From: Aquatica leii
Lineage: Eukaryota > Arthropoda > Insecta > Coleoptera > Lampyridae
Reading direction: 5' to 3'
Length of the DNA: 64,000 nt
NCBI GenBank assembly: GCA_035610365.1
Contig: CM069436.1
Location: 57,799,505 to 57,863,504, forward strand
Both the position numbers and the translations under genes were made by a program. Below the pieces are notes generated by a model. It was given only the letters and a program-made list of their open reading frames with translations. It searched no databases and had not been told where the DNA came from. Of this stretch, positions 1 to 9,671 are shown one piece after another (position 1 is the stretch's first letter; every line of letters starts with the position of its first letter).

Positions 1-2379
1 TTACAATCTGTACTAAGATGTACATTAAAAGGCTTCTAAATATGTTATTTGAGTAAACTTGACAACTTTTGATTTAATAAGCAATGGCAATAGTGTTCAT
101 AATCGAAATATTTTTTTTATTAATTAGTTTTTTTTGTTGATTTTTTTATGATTTATAATTTTTAAAGGTAAAAAATTACATTTAAAGGTAACCAAGATAA
201 AATTAGTCTGCTGTTTAAATTATTATCACTTGAACGCAAGGAAATTTTCACAAAAAACGAATTTCGTTTGCTGTTTGATGGATTCATTTTTAAATTGAAC
301 TATAGAAAAATTGCTATTAATTTTATAATTTACGGACAAAATAAAATGTACTATTAACGGTTAAATAATTGTATTAAAATTTAAGGTTGACAAATGAATA
401 AAAAATAACATAACACACTACAAACTATTATGAAATTTTATTTAATTTTCTTCGTTTTATTCTTTCTTCATCGGTTTCTTGAGCTGGTGTATTCGCTCTT
501 TTTTTGCACTTCTTTTTTCACTAAGCTTTATATTTTGATAGTTTATTCTGGTAATGGTAATGTTTACTTTTTTGTTAATTTTAATGCTTACTTTTTTTAC
601 AACTTGTGTTGTTGTTCGAAGTAGTGATTCCATTTTTTTATTTTTTTATGTCATTTTTTTACTAAATTTATGTTAATCAATTTAATTTAAAAAACCTAAT
701 AATTTGTTTTGTAAATCTCGTTTATATAACTCTCCTCTGTAAAATGAGTAGAACAAATTACGCTAGTATTAGGGTTCATGTTATCAGCCCTTTTACAACG
801 CCTAATCCATTCATTTTTAATCGTAATGGACACTAAATCGGTGCCTTTTGGAAACTTGTGGTATGTAATCTTAAGGTTTTTATTTTTGGTTGCAATCAGG
901 TTGTAAAGAACATGTATTTATTGGTATAGTAAACACCTTTTGTGTATTTGTAAATTTTTAATGTGAAGGAATACATCCGTGAGAGTTGACTCTATAATAC
1001 AGCTTAGCTAGAATAAACATATTAAGCCAGATGTTTTAGATTGTGTTGGTTTTAGGATATTTTTTTTTCTTTACCGGACTGTAAAAAACCTTATATAGTT
1101 ATTTTATATTTTGTACTTTGGCAAAATTAGTACGAAGACAGCACTTTCTTACTATCCTCCAAACTCTCTCACATATTGTACAAAAATGACCGTGATTTAA
1201 CGTCATTTAGCTACTGCGGTTTTACTCGTAAAACTTTAAACCATTTTTTGCTTTGTTTTTAATTTTTTTTCAACCAAATTTATAGAATAATGAAACGAAC
1301 GAGCCTGATATTGAGTTGATTTTTAAAAAAAATTACTATTTAATAAAAAAATGTTTGTAGGTAATTACAAAAGAGATTTATTGCGTTTACAATCTAAAGT
1401 TATTTTTATCTGTAAATGCTAATTGTGCACGTAGTAGTGATAAATGCTGACCAATACAAAAGAACGCGTAAATACTAGACGACCTTGAGCGTAATATTAC
1501 ATGGAATGTCATTCATTTTTTTAGCTAATGTTTCTACGTATAATTGCTACAGAGAAGAAACCTGTAATGGTACAGGTATCTATCTAACCGCCTACTAGAA
1601 TTAATGCAATAACTGAAGTCTGACAGAGATGTGCATATCTCAAAACACGTCCCCAAAGTCCTGATGAGAGTACCTGCCACCGCACGTCCCGCTCTCAGCA
1701 GATGGTTATCTACTAACAAATTCATAGCCTTAAGAGAGAATTTTAATTCTTGTTCACGACAGAAATGCGCATTCGGTACAGATTCAAATGTAGAAACATT
1801 GAGATAATACCAGAATAACAACATAATAGTGTTCAGTGCAGTAATTTTTCTAAACGAGTAACCTTCTAATTTTTTTTTTTAATTATATACAAGGGGGGCA
1901 GGTGGGACAACCACTGGATCCGCGCTTGACTTGGTAGCATAAGTATAACGGTCCGTGAACTCTTACATATCCTTGTAGCAATTAAACACGAGAGAAATAA
2001 GCAGGGAGCTGGTAATATAAAAATGTGTAACTCGCAACCATGTGTAAGTCAAAATTTATAATAAACCTTAAGTAAATCTTCTTTTCAATTACAACCAAAA
2101 TAAATGATAAAGTTTGCAGAGATTTATGCTTTCTGCATCGAGAGAAATTTTTCTTAAAAAATTTGCATAACATAGATATTTATGAAAGAAAACTATACTC
2201 TTACTGAGTAATTCTCCGAAACTTCCAAAATGCACAAAATCAAACGTAAGAATGACGTTTGGATACATCCACTCTATTATTTGCGCTGCCTCTTACGGTA
2301 GAAAATACTATTAGAAAATTGAAAGTTTTAACAATTATGCTATTGCAAGTGATAAGTTGCATACTCGACATTTGGAAAT
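1..2379. other. A+T-rich flank, no gene recognised
   Basis: No coding region, RNA gene or repeat could be supported. A 96-codon minus-strand frame at 1534-1824 lies in a locally less A+T-rich patch (about 1560-1800), but it matches no family I know. It could be a fragment of an old mobile element or chance. Confidence 0.5.
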
Positions 2380-2383
2380 GTAC
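2380..2383. repeat. Target-site duplication, left copy
   Basis: GTAC sits directly before the TG that opens the left LTR and recurs directly after the CA that closes the right LTR (11589-11592). Four base pairs is a usual Gypsy integrase footprint. The target is itself palindromic. Confidence 0.9.
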
Positions 2384-2475
2384 TGTTACATTCCAAAATT
2401 AACACAAAGTCACTGCCTGCAATGTAGTAACATAAACGGGGGGTTGTGCCACTAGCTCAATGGAGAAGGGTGGGT

Positions 2476-2481
2476 TTTATT
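2476..2481 (-). terminator. Possible LTR poly(A) signal
   Basis: AATAAA on the sense strand, about 95 nt before the sense 3' end of the LTR, a plausible place for 3' processing. Other AATAAA strings occur upstream, so the choice is tentative. Confidence 0.3.
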
Positions 2482-3780
2482 TAAAATTCCGTGAAAAATT
2501 GGAAACGCGATCGTCGTAAAAATGGAACTAGAACGGTAAAATAGTCAAATAATCGGTAAGGGCGCCAATCAAGGATTTCTATAAGGGGAAGCTTTCAAAC
2601 CCCTGATTACCTGAAAGCTCATCCGGTTGGTTATAACCCCAGAACTTACCTTGGGTTATAACAATTCTGAAAAACACTAAAACAAAAATTTACGTATGCG
2701 GCGGCTAAATGAATAAAAGCTCTTTACATTTAACAATATAACATTTATTGATTGAATATTTAAAACCAAGACAAAATAAAATAACAAGTACTAAATGATA
2801 TCAAATAAATTTGAATAAAAGAAATGAAATAATCTTAAGCAAACAAAAATGAATAATTTACACACAAAACATTACCTTAAAATTTATAAAAAGAAATGCT
2901 ACTACAATAGCGTTAATTCGACGTCAAATATAATTAAATCTCAAGATCTTGACCGCATATTTATAACAAACAAATAAAATAACACACACAAAAAAAAACA
3001 ATACAGTTTATAACATATATATGTCCGAACTTTAATTCGAACTAAACAAAATATAGTTTATAAGTCGTTACATTTATCATATATTCGAAATACGAATTAT
3101 TTCTCAAACGCACCAAAACAAAAATTAATTGATTTTAATTTCGCGCAAACACTATACGTGTTCGTTGAAATAATTAAATTCAACGTTAGTCGTAATTTCA
3201 ATTGACTCCAAAATTGAAAGCTTTTACTGCATTTTTAATCGCGGGACACTGCACGATCAAACAACAAAATCGATAAATACCTTAATTCTTAGTTGGTGAT
3301 ACCGGTCGAACTTTTGGTCCAGTGGTTTTGAAAGCTAACACCTCGATGGACTTTGGCTGCTTCCCAAACAATAGGTTACCAGTGGAAGATTTATTAATCC
3401 GCCCCCAAGGCGAAGGATGAGATTGCGAAACAAACTCACGCACAAATTCACGTAACGAAACATGCGATATTAATTTAGGCAAAACAGTGATCTTAATTAA
3501 CCGTAATTACGAAAAAGGCAAGTTTTCCACTTAAATTCACTGCACCATCTTCTTTTACTTCCACGGTAATTATTAGAAAAGGTGAATTATCACCTGCGTG
3601 ATCTACATTTTTATGACCGTCAACCAACTAACTTCCCACTCGTACCTCATTTACCAAAATCACGTCTATATATCAACTTTCGTCGACTGCCCTTTCCACA
3701 AAGGCTGCGTTCGAAACTTCAAACACCAAAATACTCTCGCGAAAAAGTGCAATAAAGAGGCAAACAAACATATTACGTCA

Positions 3781-3790
3781 TATTTATATA
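3781..3790 (-). promoter_or_regulatory. Possible TATA box in the LTR
   Basis: Reads TATATAAATA on the element's sense strand, and is identical in the other LTR at 11064-11073. In DNA this A+T-rich such a string can be chance, and no start site can be seen from sequence. Confidence 0.3.
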
Positions 3791-4303
3791 ATTAGGACAC
3801 AGCGTTTCGCTTATACGTGAAACTGTCAATTTGACAAAATATTATATTACAAGAATTTAAACTGCCTAATAAATTAAGATAATGACTTAATTTTTCCACG
3901 TAATCTAAACGTTTGACATAAAGAAATTCAAGTACGAATGTACTCGAACAACGAACTCATAAACCAACTTAAAATAAACAAACGGCAAAAATAGATTTAA
4001 TTACGATTATATCTCAGAAGGAAAACATAACTCACAACTGGAATTTTTCAACAATCCAAGTGAAACATTCAATAAGCAAAATCGCGAAATCAGATGGTTT
4101 ACAGCGTAACAAAATACAAAACTTTATCAACAATTTACATTGTAACTCTGAATTAAAAATCGTAAAATAACTTATTAAACTCAATCCAAAAGTACATTAA
4201 AACAACTTCAAAATACATTAAATGAAAAAAAACGTCAATCCAAATACTGTGTCCGTTACCAAACATTACTCAATCAACCAATCGATTCTAAACGATGGTT
4301 ACA

Positions 4304-4315
4304 CCTCCCCTACTT
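4304..4315 (-). promoter_or_regulatory. Polypurine tract (plus-strand primer)
   Basis: On the element's sense strand AAGTAGGGGAGG directly abuts the TG that opens the 3' LTR. This is the expected position and composition for the RNase H-resistant primer of second-strand DNA synthesis. Confidence 0.88.
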
Positions 4316-4945
4316 AAAGAGGGATTTCTTAAATCACTCTATAAGCAATAGAGAAAAACCAAAACGAAACGAAAAACCCATAACCCAACCCTCACATGGT
4401 CACAAAACGACGAGAAAAAAAAAACGAGACCCAGCCGTTGTGGTTTGACCAAATGACCCCAACCCACCACAACGGAACCATAAACGATAATGTAACTACT
4501 AACGCAAAAATAAAACGAAACTAAGCCTATGGTTCTCGCGATCTCGCAATCATCGAGAACCCCTAACAAAACTAACGGAACGAAAACTAAACGATAAAAG
4601 AAGGGTAGCATATGTTTGGGTTCGACACAGATCACCCGATGCTGCACAATAGGAGAGGGCGCGCTGCGCTTCACGAGATCCGCGCATTGCGTTTTTCCCA
4701 CAACTACTGCCCTCACCGAGCGATGGCACCTAGCCGCAAACACTACAGAAATAAAAGATAAGGACAGGCAAGATAGCAGAAGAAAGAAAAAGGGAAATAA
4801 AAGAACCGTTGTTTAGTCGCCTCTTACGACAAGTGGTGTCCCCACTGTAGAGAAATATTCTTAGTCCGTCTCTACACGGAACCCAAAAACGAAACTAACT
4901 AACCTAAAAAAAAACGAAAAAGAAACTAAAAGGTAAAACATAACA
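4316..4945 (-). other. Untranslated stretch between pol and polypurine tract
   Basis: 630 bp where an env gene would sit in an errantivirus. A 134-codon sense frame (4339-4743) begins with GTG rather than ATG, is rich in F and V, and shows no signal peptide or glycoprotein feature I can name. It is probably not a gene. It may hold RNA signals of the element. Confidence 0.5.
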
Positions 4946-7606
4946 CTATTTATCCCCAGTCGGGTTTAACTTTAAATCCTTGGCGTTCCATATGCCTTTT
5001 GATGCTCCCGTGTCATCAGACAACTCATAGGTCTGATACGAAACTTTCCGTTTCACGTAGAACGGACCGATAAACTTAGGTGCCAGTTTGGCCGAGAAAT
5101 ATCGAGATGCATCAGAAAGGACATAATTCTTCCGCCACACTGTGTCTCCCACCTCAAAAGGTGCTGGACGACGACGTAAATCGTAATAATGTTTAGCGCG
5201 GACATAAGCGGCATTCAAGCGATTCTTAATGTCGACGTAAACTTCTCTAAACGCTGGGCCTCTTTCGGCCAAAAATGTACGATCAGCAAAAGCTAGATCG
5301 TCGATAGTGTCTGAATCGGTAGTTTTTCCATGACGTGATCCGTCGAGACAGATTTCACGTCCGAAATTGGCGAAAAACGGCGTTAAGCCGGTGACTTCAT
5401 GTACAGCGGTACGAATCGCACATGCTACTTTAGCAAGATACTTATCCCAATGTCGATGGTTGTCTTCGATATATGACGATAACATTGTCTTCATGACTCG
5501 GTTGACTCTTTCGGTTGGATTCGCTTGTGGATGATAATTAGCGTTAAAAATAATTTTGGACTTATATGACGAAACCATTTTTGTAAATTCTGCACTACGA
5601 AACTGTGTGCCGTTATCACACAAAAGATACTGAGGAACTCCAAACATTAAAAATACATCTTCTTCAAGACGTTTAGTAACTGCTGCAGCAGTAGCGGAAC
5701 GTAACGGGAAAAATAAAACAAATTTCGAAAAATAATCTGCAACCACAAGAATATACGAATAACCACTCTTAGATCGCGGTAGCGGTCCAACAAGATCGGT
5801 AGAGATCAACTGCCAAGGTTTGTCCACAACAGGATGACGGGTCATAAGGCCAGCAGGACGTTTCTGTTCTGGCTTATGCGTGATACAAACTTTACAACCA
5901 TTGATGTAACGAATAACGTCAGCCTTCATCTTAGGCCAGTAATAAAGCGGAACTATTCGTTCGAGAGTCTTAAAGATACCAAGGTGTCCAGCGGTAGGCT
6001 CATCGTGAAACTTTGACAATATTTCAAGTCGTTTAGACTTAGGCACAACTTCTCTCCAATTGTCATTCTCAGAACGAAGATCGGGATAGTCTACGGTAAC
6101 ATGCTTAAATAGCTTTCCGTTACTAATTTTCCACTGTGGAAAAGCGTTAGGTTTTGAACGTACACGTTCCATAAGTTTCGTTAACCATTTGTCCGAAGAC
6201 TTAGGTTCGGTAGTGTCACAATCGGTAGTAATATTGTCGATAGCTGGTACTGAACGAGATAGTGCGTCAGGTACGACATGATCCTTTCCTTTACGATGAA
6301 TGATCGTAAAATCAAATTGCTGTAGTCTAACAGCCCATCGTGCTAGACGACCGGTAGGTTCCTTTAAATTATGTAACCAGACTAATGATGCGTGATCGGT
6401 AACTACAGTGAAAGTTGTTCCTTCAAGATAAGGGCGTAATTTTTCAATAGACCACAGGACAGCCAAACACTCCTTTTCGGTAGTTGAATACTTGCGTTCA
6501 CACTTTGTGAGCGACCTACTATTGTAACAAATGACACGTTCTTCACCGTCGATAAACTGTGTAAGAACTGAACCGAGACCAAAATCAGAAGCGTCAGTTT
6601 GAACTGTAAACGGAACATTGAAATCAGGGCAAGACAAAATAGGTGCGGAAACTAAACAATTTTTAATAATCTGAAAGGCTTCATCACAATCACTAGTCCA
6701 ATTAAAGCTGGAATTCTTCTTTAACAGAGACGTCAATGGAGCGATAATTGTCGAAAAATTTGGTACAAATCGGCGATACCACGAGGCCATGCCTATAATT
6801 CTTCTAACTTCAGCGACACCAGTGGGAACTGGAATACGCAAAATTGCATCGACCTTTTCCGGGTCAACCGACAAACCAGTAGAATTTACTATAAAACCAA
6901 GATACTTAAGTTCAGGTTTACAAAAATGACATTTGTCTTTACTTAGCATCAAATTAGCCTCTCTAAGGCGACGAAGAACTTCAGTTAACACTTCCATGTG
7001 TTTCTCGAAGGAAGGAGCGCAAATAATGACGTCATCTAAATAAACAAAAACGTAAGGTTCTAATTCGGGACCTAAAACTCGATCAATCAACCTCTGCCAA
7101 GAAGCTGGTGCGTTAGCTAAACCAAACGGTAAACGCGTGAATTGGAATAACCCACGGTTCGGAACTGTAAAAGCGGTAAACTGCTTAGACTCTTCGCTTA
7201 AAGGAATCTGCCAATAAGCGGACTTAATATCGAGAGATGAAATGAACTTAGCGTCACGAAGACGATCTAAAATAGACGAAACGTAAGGTAAAGGATAAGC
7301 GTCCTTTTCGGTAACTTTGTTGACTTTTCTAAAGTCCACGCAAAAGCGATAAGAGTTGTCCTTCTTCTTCACCAATAAGATCGGGCTCGACCAAGCGCTG
7401 TTTGATTTTTCTACAACGCCTAACTTCAACATTTTCTCTAATTCCAGATCGATTTGTTTCTGAATAAACGGCGAAACTCGGTAATACCGTTGCTTAATTG
7501 GTTCGGAAGTAGTCTTGATCTGATGTTCGATCAAGTTGGTGCATCCAAAACTTTCATTCGACGAAGAAAAATGATTACTAACTAAATTGTCTAACTGATT
7601 GAGCTG
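4946..7606 (-). CDS. pol: Gypsy pol: reverse transcriptase, RNase H, integrase
   Basis: An open frame of about 886 codons after the TAA, ending at 4946. There is no ATG at its head (the nearest start-like codon, 7534, is TTG), which fits a polyprotein part. In order: RT with conserved palm motifs and the YLDD catalytic box (Asp codons at 7031-7036); Ty3-type RNase H with a TDAS motif near 6594; an integrase zinc domain (His-His-CKVC, about 5880-6010); the integrase core with Asp at 5795-5797, Asp at 5615-5617 and Glu at 5510-5512; and a GPF motif in the C-terminal domain near 5070. All catalytic residues are present. It would copy element RNA to DNA and insert it. No env frame follows. Confidence 0.95.
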   Translation of the reverse strand, partial: QLNQLDNLVSNHFSSSNESFGCTNLIEHQIKTTSEPIKQRYYRVSPFIQKQIDLELEKMLKLGVVEKSNSAWSSPILLVKKKDNSYRFCVDFRKVNKVTEKDAYPLPYVSSILDRLRDAKFISSLDIKSAYWQIPLSEESKQFTAFTVPNRGLFQFTRLPFGLANAPASWQRLIDRVLGPELEPYVFVYLDDVIICAPSFEKHMEVLTEVLRRLREANLMLSKDKCHFCKPELKYLGFIVNSTGLSVDPEKVDAILRIPVPTGVAEVRRIIGMASWYRRFVPNFSTIIAPLTSLLKKNSSFNWTSDCDEAFQIIKNCLVSAPILSCPDFNVPFTVQTDASDFGLGSVLTQFIDGEERVICYNSRSLTKCERKYSTTEKECLAVLWSIEKLRPYLEGTTFTVVTDHASLVWLHNLKEPTGRLARWAVRLQQFDFTIIHRKGKDHVVPDALSRSVPAIDNITTDCDTTEPKSSDKWLTKLMERVRSKPNAFPQWKISNGKLFKHVTVDYPDLRSENDNWREVVPKSKRLEILSKFHDEPTAGHLGIFKTLERIVPLYYWPKMKADVIRYINGCKVCITHKPEQKRPAGLMTRHPVVDKPWQLISTDLVGPLPRSKSGYSYILVVADYFSKFVLFFPLRSATAAAVTKRLEEDVFLMFGVPQYLLCDNGTQFRSAEFTKMVSSYKSKIIFNANYHPQANPTERVNRVMKTMLSSYIEDNHRHWDKYLAKVACAIRTAVHEVTGLTPFFANFGREICLDGSRHGKTTDSDTIDDLAFADRTFLAERGPAFREVYVDIKNRLNAAYVRAKHYYDLRRRPAPFEVGDTVWRKNYVLSDASRYFSAKLAPKFIGPFYVKRKVSYQTYELSDDTGASKGIWNAKDLKLNPTGDK

Positions 7607-7609
7607 TTA
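7607..7609 (-). other. In-frame TAA splitting protease from RT
   Basis: The protease frame and the RT frame are the same. Between this stop and the first RT residues are 24 open codons, so only this codon separates them. The next bases are CAGCTC, five of six matching the CARYYA readthrough context known after leaky stops. It may be a fresh nonsense mutation (one change from CAA) or a true recoding stop; one copy cannot tell. Confidence 0.8.
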
Positions 7610-8182
7610 TGAAGAAAGATCGAGACGAGACTGAATAACTGAATCTTTATCTTCCAATTGTGAAATGGTGTCCATATTTTCGAAACGCCACTCACCTTTT
7701 CTAAGATCAGGAACGATACCTGCTTGTTTCCAAAAATCAACGCCTAAAATTAAATTATGCGGAACGTCAGGAACAACTAAAACTTCCAAAACAATAATTT
7801 TTCCTTTAAGTTCGATTGGGACGAGAAGTGAACCTAAACTTTGTACTGATTTACCATTAGCTACAATACAATTAACTTTAACTGACTTATTTAACTTTAA
7901 ACCTAATTGACTAAAAATCTCCCAACCCTTAGAACCAACAATAGTGCGAGAAGCGCCACTATCTAATAAACTTAAAATTTCGTGACCAAAAACTTTAACG
8001 TAGACAAAAGGTCTTTCGTCAGACTCAGCAGACTCTAAAACATAATCTAAAACGACTTTATTCTTAACAAAACTCTTTTTCTTCGAAGAATGTAAACTAT
8101 TAAAATAGACAGCCGATTTAACTTTAACCTCAGACGTCACTAAACGGCTTCTTAGTACGTCCTTTACTCGTTTCCCGAGCAC
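7607..8182 (-). CDS. pro: Aspartic protease region of the Gypsy pro-pol frame
   Basis: 191 codons in the -1 frame relative to gag. The frame opens at 8182 just after a TAA and has no ATG start (the first codon is GTG), so it would be made by frameshifting from gag, not by its own initiation. The retropepsin active site is DSGAS at residues 74-78, preceded by LL and followed by RTIVG. The C-terminal part has an ILGVDFW motif typical of these proteases. The enzyme would dimerise and cut the Gag and Gag-Pol precursors. It ends at TAA 7607-7609; the same frame continues into RT, so protease and pol are one frame split by this stop. Confidence 0.9.
   Translation of the reverse strand: MLGKRVKDVLRSRLVTSEVKVKSAVYFNSLHSSKKKSFVKNKVVLDYVLESAESDERPFVYVKVFGHEILSLLDSGASRTIVGSKGWEIFSQLGLKLNKSVKVNCIVANGKSVQSLGSLLVPIELKGKIIVLEVLVVPDVPHNLILGVDFWKQAGIVPDLRKGEWRFENMDTISQLEDKDSVIQSRLDLSS
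8111..8176 (-). promoter_or_regulatory. -1 ribosomal frameshift signal with pseudoknot
   Basis: Seen directly: heptamer GGGAAAC at 8176-8170, phased G_GGA_AAC in the gag frame, which is the canonical X_XXY_YYZ form. An 8-nt spacer follows (8169-8162). Stem 1 pairs GACGTACTAA (8161-8152) with 8143-8133, ten base pairs with one bulged G at 8138. Its loop carries AGCCG (8149-8145), which pairs perfectly with CGGCT at 8115-8111 as stem 2, across a 17-nt A+T-rich loop. The -1 frame is exactly the protease-pol frame, which opens at 8182 after an upstream TAA. This layout is the standard retroviral gag-pro signal. Function is inferred. Confidence 0.85.
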
Positions 8183-9567
8183 TTAGAACAAGTGCGGACC
8201 GTAACGTTAGACTTTCCACAACGATAACAAAATAAACCTTTCTTAGGTTCTTTGCAAGAAGCAGCTCGATGGTTAGGCTTCCTACAATTCCAACATAATT
8301 GCGGACTACTTCGATTAGAAGAAGCAGGCGCATTAACGATAGCTAACCTTCGTGAAGAAGGTGCGATACTAGACGACGGTAATCGTGAATTTTGTCTAAC
8401 AGGTGGTGTAGATTTTTCACCACTACTAACGTTATTCGAAGAACGAGAAACGGCAATGTCCTTAACTTGAGATGTAACATAAGCGAGATCAGGCTCCATG
8501 TCCTGCTTTCTACGAGATGGAGGCGTGTAAGCTTCAATAGCTTGCATGCGGTCCTCGATAATACGACCAAATTTAATTAACTCCTCAATTGAAGTAACTG
8601 ACGACAAACCAAGCTGAGTTTGATAAACGGGAGAAATATTTCTTAATAAAATCTTTAACTGCTTTTCTTCAGAAAAAGGCTCATCGAGACGTGAAAACAT
8701 GTTGCGAATAATAGCAACGTAAATACCCATAGGTTCATCATTAGCTTGAGTGCGACGCTTAATTTCTTCAATAAGTCGTTCGTCATAATCGGTAGGCTGA
8801 AATTGTTCACGTAAAAACCTAACTAAGTCTTCCCAAGAATTTACTGAATTACGAATAGATCTAACAAAAATCAATGCATGACCTGTAAAAAGATCAGTAC
8901 ACTCCAAAAATAACTGATGGCTTGAAACGTTACGCGATAATTGAAGTTCGGCAACTCGTTCTAAGAATGCATTCAATGAAATTGACTTTGCATCACCAGA
9001 AAACTTTAAATTCCATTTCGAAACTGAAATACTCTTAACATGACTAATAAAATTTGGACTAACAGCAGAAGACGTCGGTAAAGCGTTATCAACTACAGAA
9101 GGTTGAACGACAGGTTCGATGACTTCATCGGCGGAAGTAGACGGATTTGAAACAACAATTTGTTTATCCAAAAGTTCATACTGCGAAATTAAAACAACTA
9201 AATCTTTTAAAAACTCATCTTTAACTTGTGAATCGTCACCTTGAATAGGAATAGAATTGCCAATACGGTTTAACAAATATTTAATTTTGGTTTCAATTGT
9301 AGAAGAAATTTTTGTAGTTGGAGTAATTTTCAATGAATCTATTAATTTTCTAAGCTCATCGATACCTTCACGAATCGCTAATTTATCTGCATTAAAATCG
9401 AACGGATACACGGGACGAGATAATTTTCCGGTAGCTTCTTCAATAAGGAAATTCTTGAGTAAACCTCGTAATACGACAACACCTAAAGATGCATCACCGC
9501 CTCTAATCAAAATTTCATAACGTAATTCGTTATGCGATAAACGATCAACAATCAATTTGTAACCCAT
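8164..9567 (-). CDS. gag: Gag polyprotein of the intact Gypsy element
   Basis: 467 residues from ATG at 9567 to TAA at 8164-8166. It is the structural protein that would assemble the cytoplasmic particle and package element RNA. The C-terminal 50 residues hold a canonical CCHC zinc knuckle (CWNC-x4-H-x4-C). A second knuckle follows in which the histidine position is valine (CYRC-x4-V-x4-C, about 8187-8228). The middle part (around 8800-9000) matches the capsid region also recognisable in the decayed plus-strand Gypsy copy near 39.15 kb. The last 19 nt overlap the protease frame, and a slippery heptamer at 8170-8176 lies seven codons or fewer from the stop. The leader from the primer site to the ATG is only about 80 nt. 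Length is typical of insect Gypsy Gag; no frame lesion was seen. Confidence 0.93.
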   Translation of the reverse strand: MGYKLIVDRLSHNELRYEILIRGGDASLGVVVLRGLLKNFLIEEATGKLSRPVYPFDFNADKLAIREGIDELRKLIDSLKITPTTKISSTIETKIKYLLNRIGNSIPIQGDDSQVKDEFLKDLVVLISQYELLDKQIVVSNPSTSADEVIEPVVQPSVVDNALPTSSAVSPNFISHVKSISVSKWNLKFSGDAKSISLNAFLERVAELQLSRNVSSHQLFLECTDLFTGHALIFVRSIRNSVNSWEDLVRFLREQFQPTDYDERLIEEIKRRTQANDEPMGIYVAIIRNMFSRLDEPFSEEKQLKILLRNISPVYQTQLGLSSVTSIEELIKFGRIIEDRMQAIEAYTPPSRRKQDMEPDLAYVTSQVKDIAVSRSSNNVSSGEKSTPPVRQNSRLPSSSIAPSSRRLAIVNAPASSNRSSPQLCWNCRKPNHRAASCKEPKKGLFCYRCGKSNVTVRTCSKCSGNE

Positions 9568-9645
9568 TTTAAAATGTAATTACAAAACGGTAAAATCTTC
9601 CAAAAATCACGAAACTTAACAGGCAAACTAAAATTCGAAAAAGGC

Positions 9646-9663
9646 CACACGCTGGAGACGCCA
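9646..9663 (-). promoter_or_regulatory. Primer-binding-site candidate
   Basis: Eight bases inside the 5' LTR the sense strand reads TGGCGTCTCCAGCGTGTG. It starts with the TGG that pairs with a tRNA CCA end. The matching tRNA would end GGAGACGCCA; I could not assign it. The position supports the call more than the sequence does. Confidence 0.55.
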
Positions 9664-9671
9664 ATTATTTA

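Larger units (their letters stand above)
2384..4303 (-). repeat. 3' LTR of the intact Gypsy element
   Basis: 1920 bp, TG...CA ended. Compared by eye with 9672-11588, all length differences are accounted for: indels near 2520 (+1 in the other copy), 2991-2999 (-3), 3078, 3124, 3210 (-1 each) and 4226 (+2). Two substitutions were seen, near 3522 (C/A) and 3988 (A/G). At 1.9 kb the LTR is long for Gypsy. It contains paired short open frames on both strands (3282-3482 minus, 3598-3795 plus). Their identity with the other LTR reflects the recent duplication, not coding constraint. Confidence 0.95.

Noticed and set aside
1534-1824. 96-codon minus frame as a host gene
   Set aside because: No recognisable domain, no splice-site logic checked, and length is within chance for six frames over 64 kb.
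3282-3795. Small open frames on both strands repeated exactly in both LTRs (also 10565-11078)
   Set aside because: Their identity follows from the recent LTR duplication; they resemble no known LTR-encoded protein.
4339-4743. 134-codon sense frame between Gypsy pol and the polypurine tract, in the env position
   Set aside because: It starts with GTG, shows no signal peptide, cleavage site or glycoprotein pattern, and its F/V-rich tail comes from homopolymer-like DNA.
7534-7536. Separate start for pol at 7534
   Set aside because: The codon is TTG, and the open frame runs on upstream to the TAA at 7607 in the same frame as protease, so a separate initiation is not supported.
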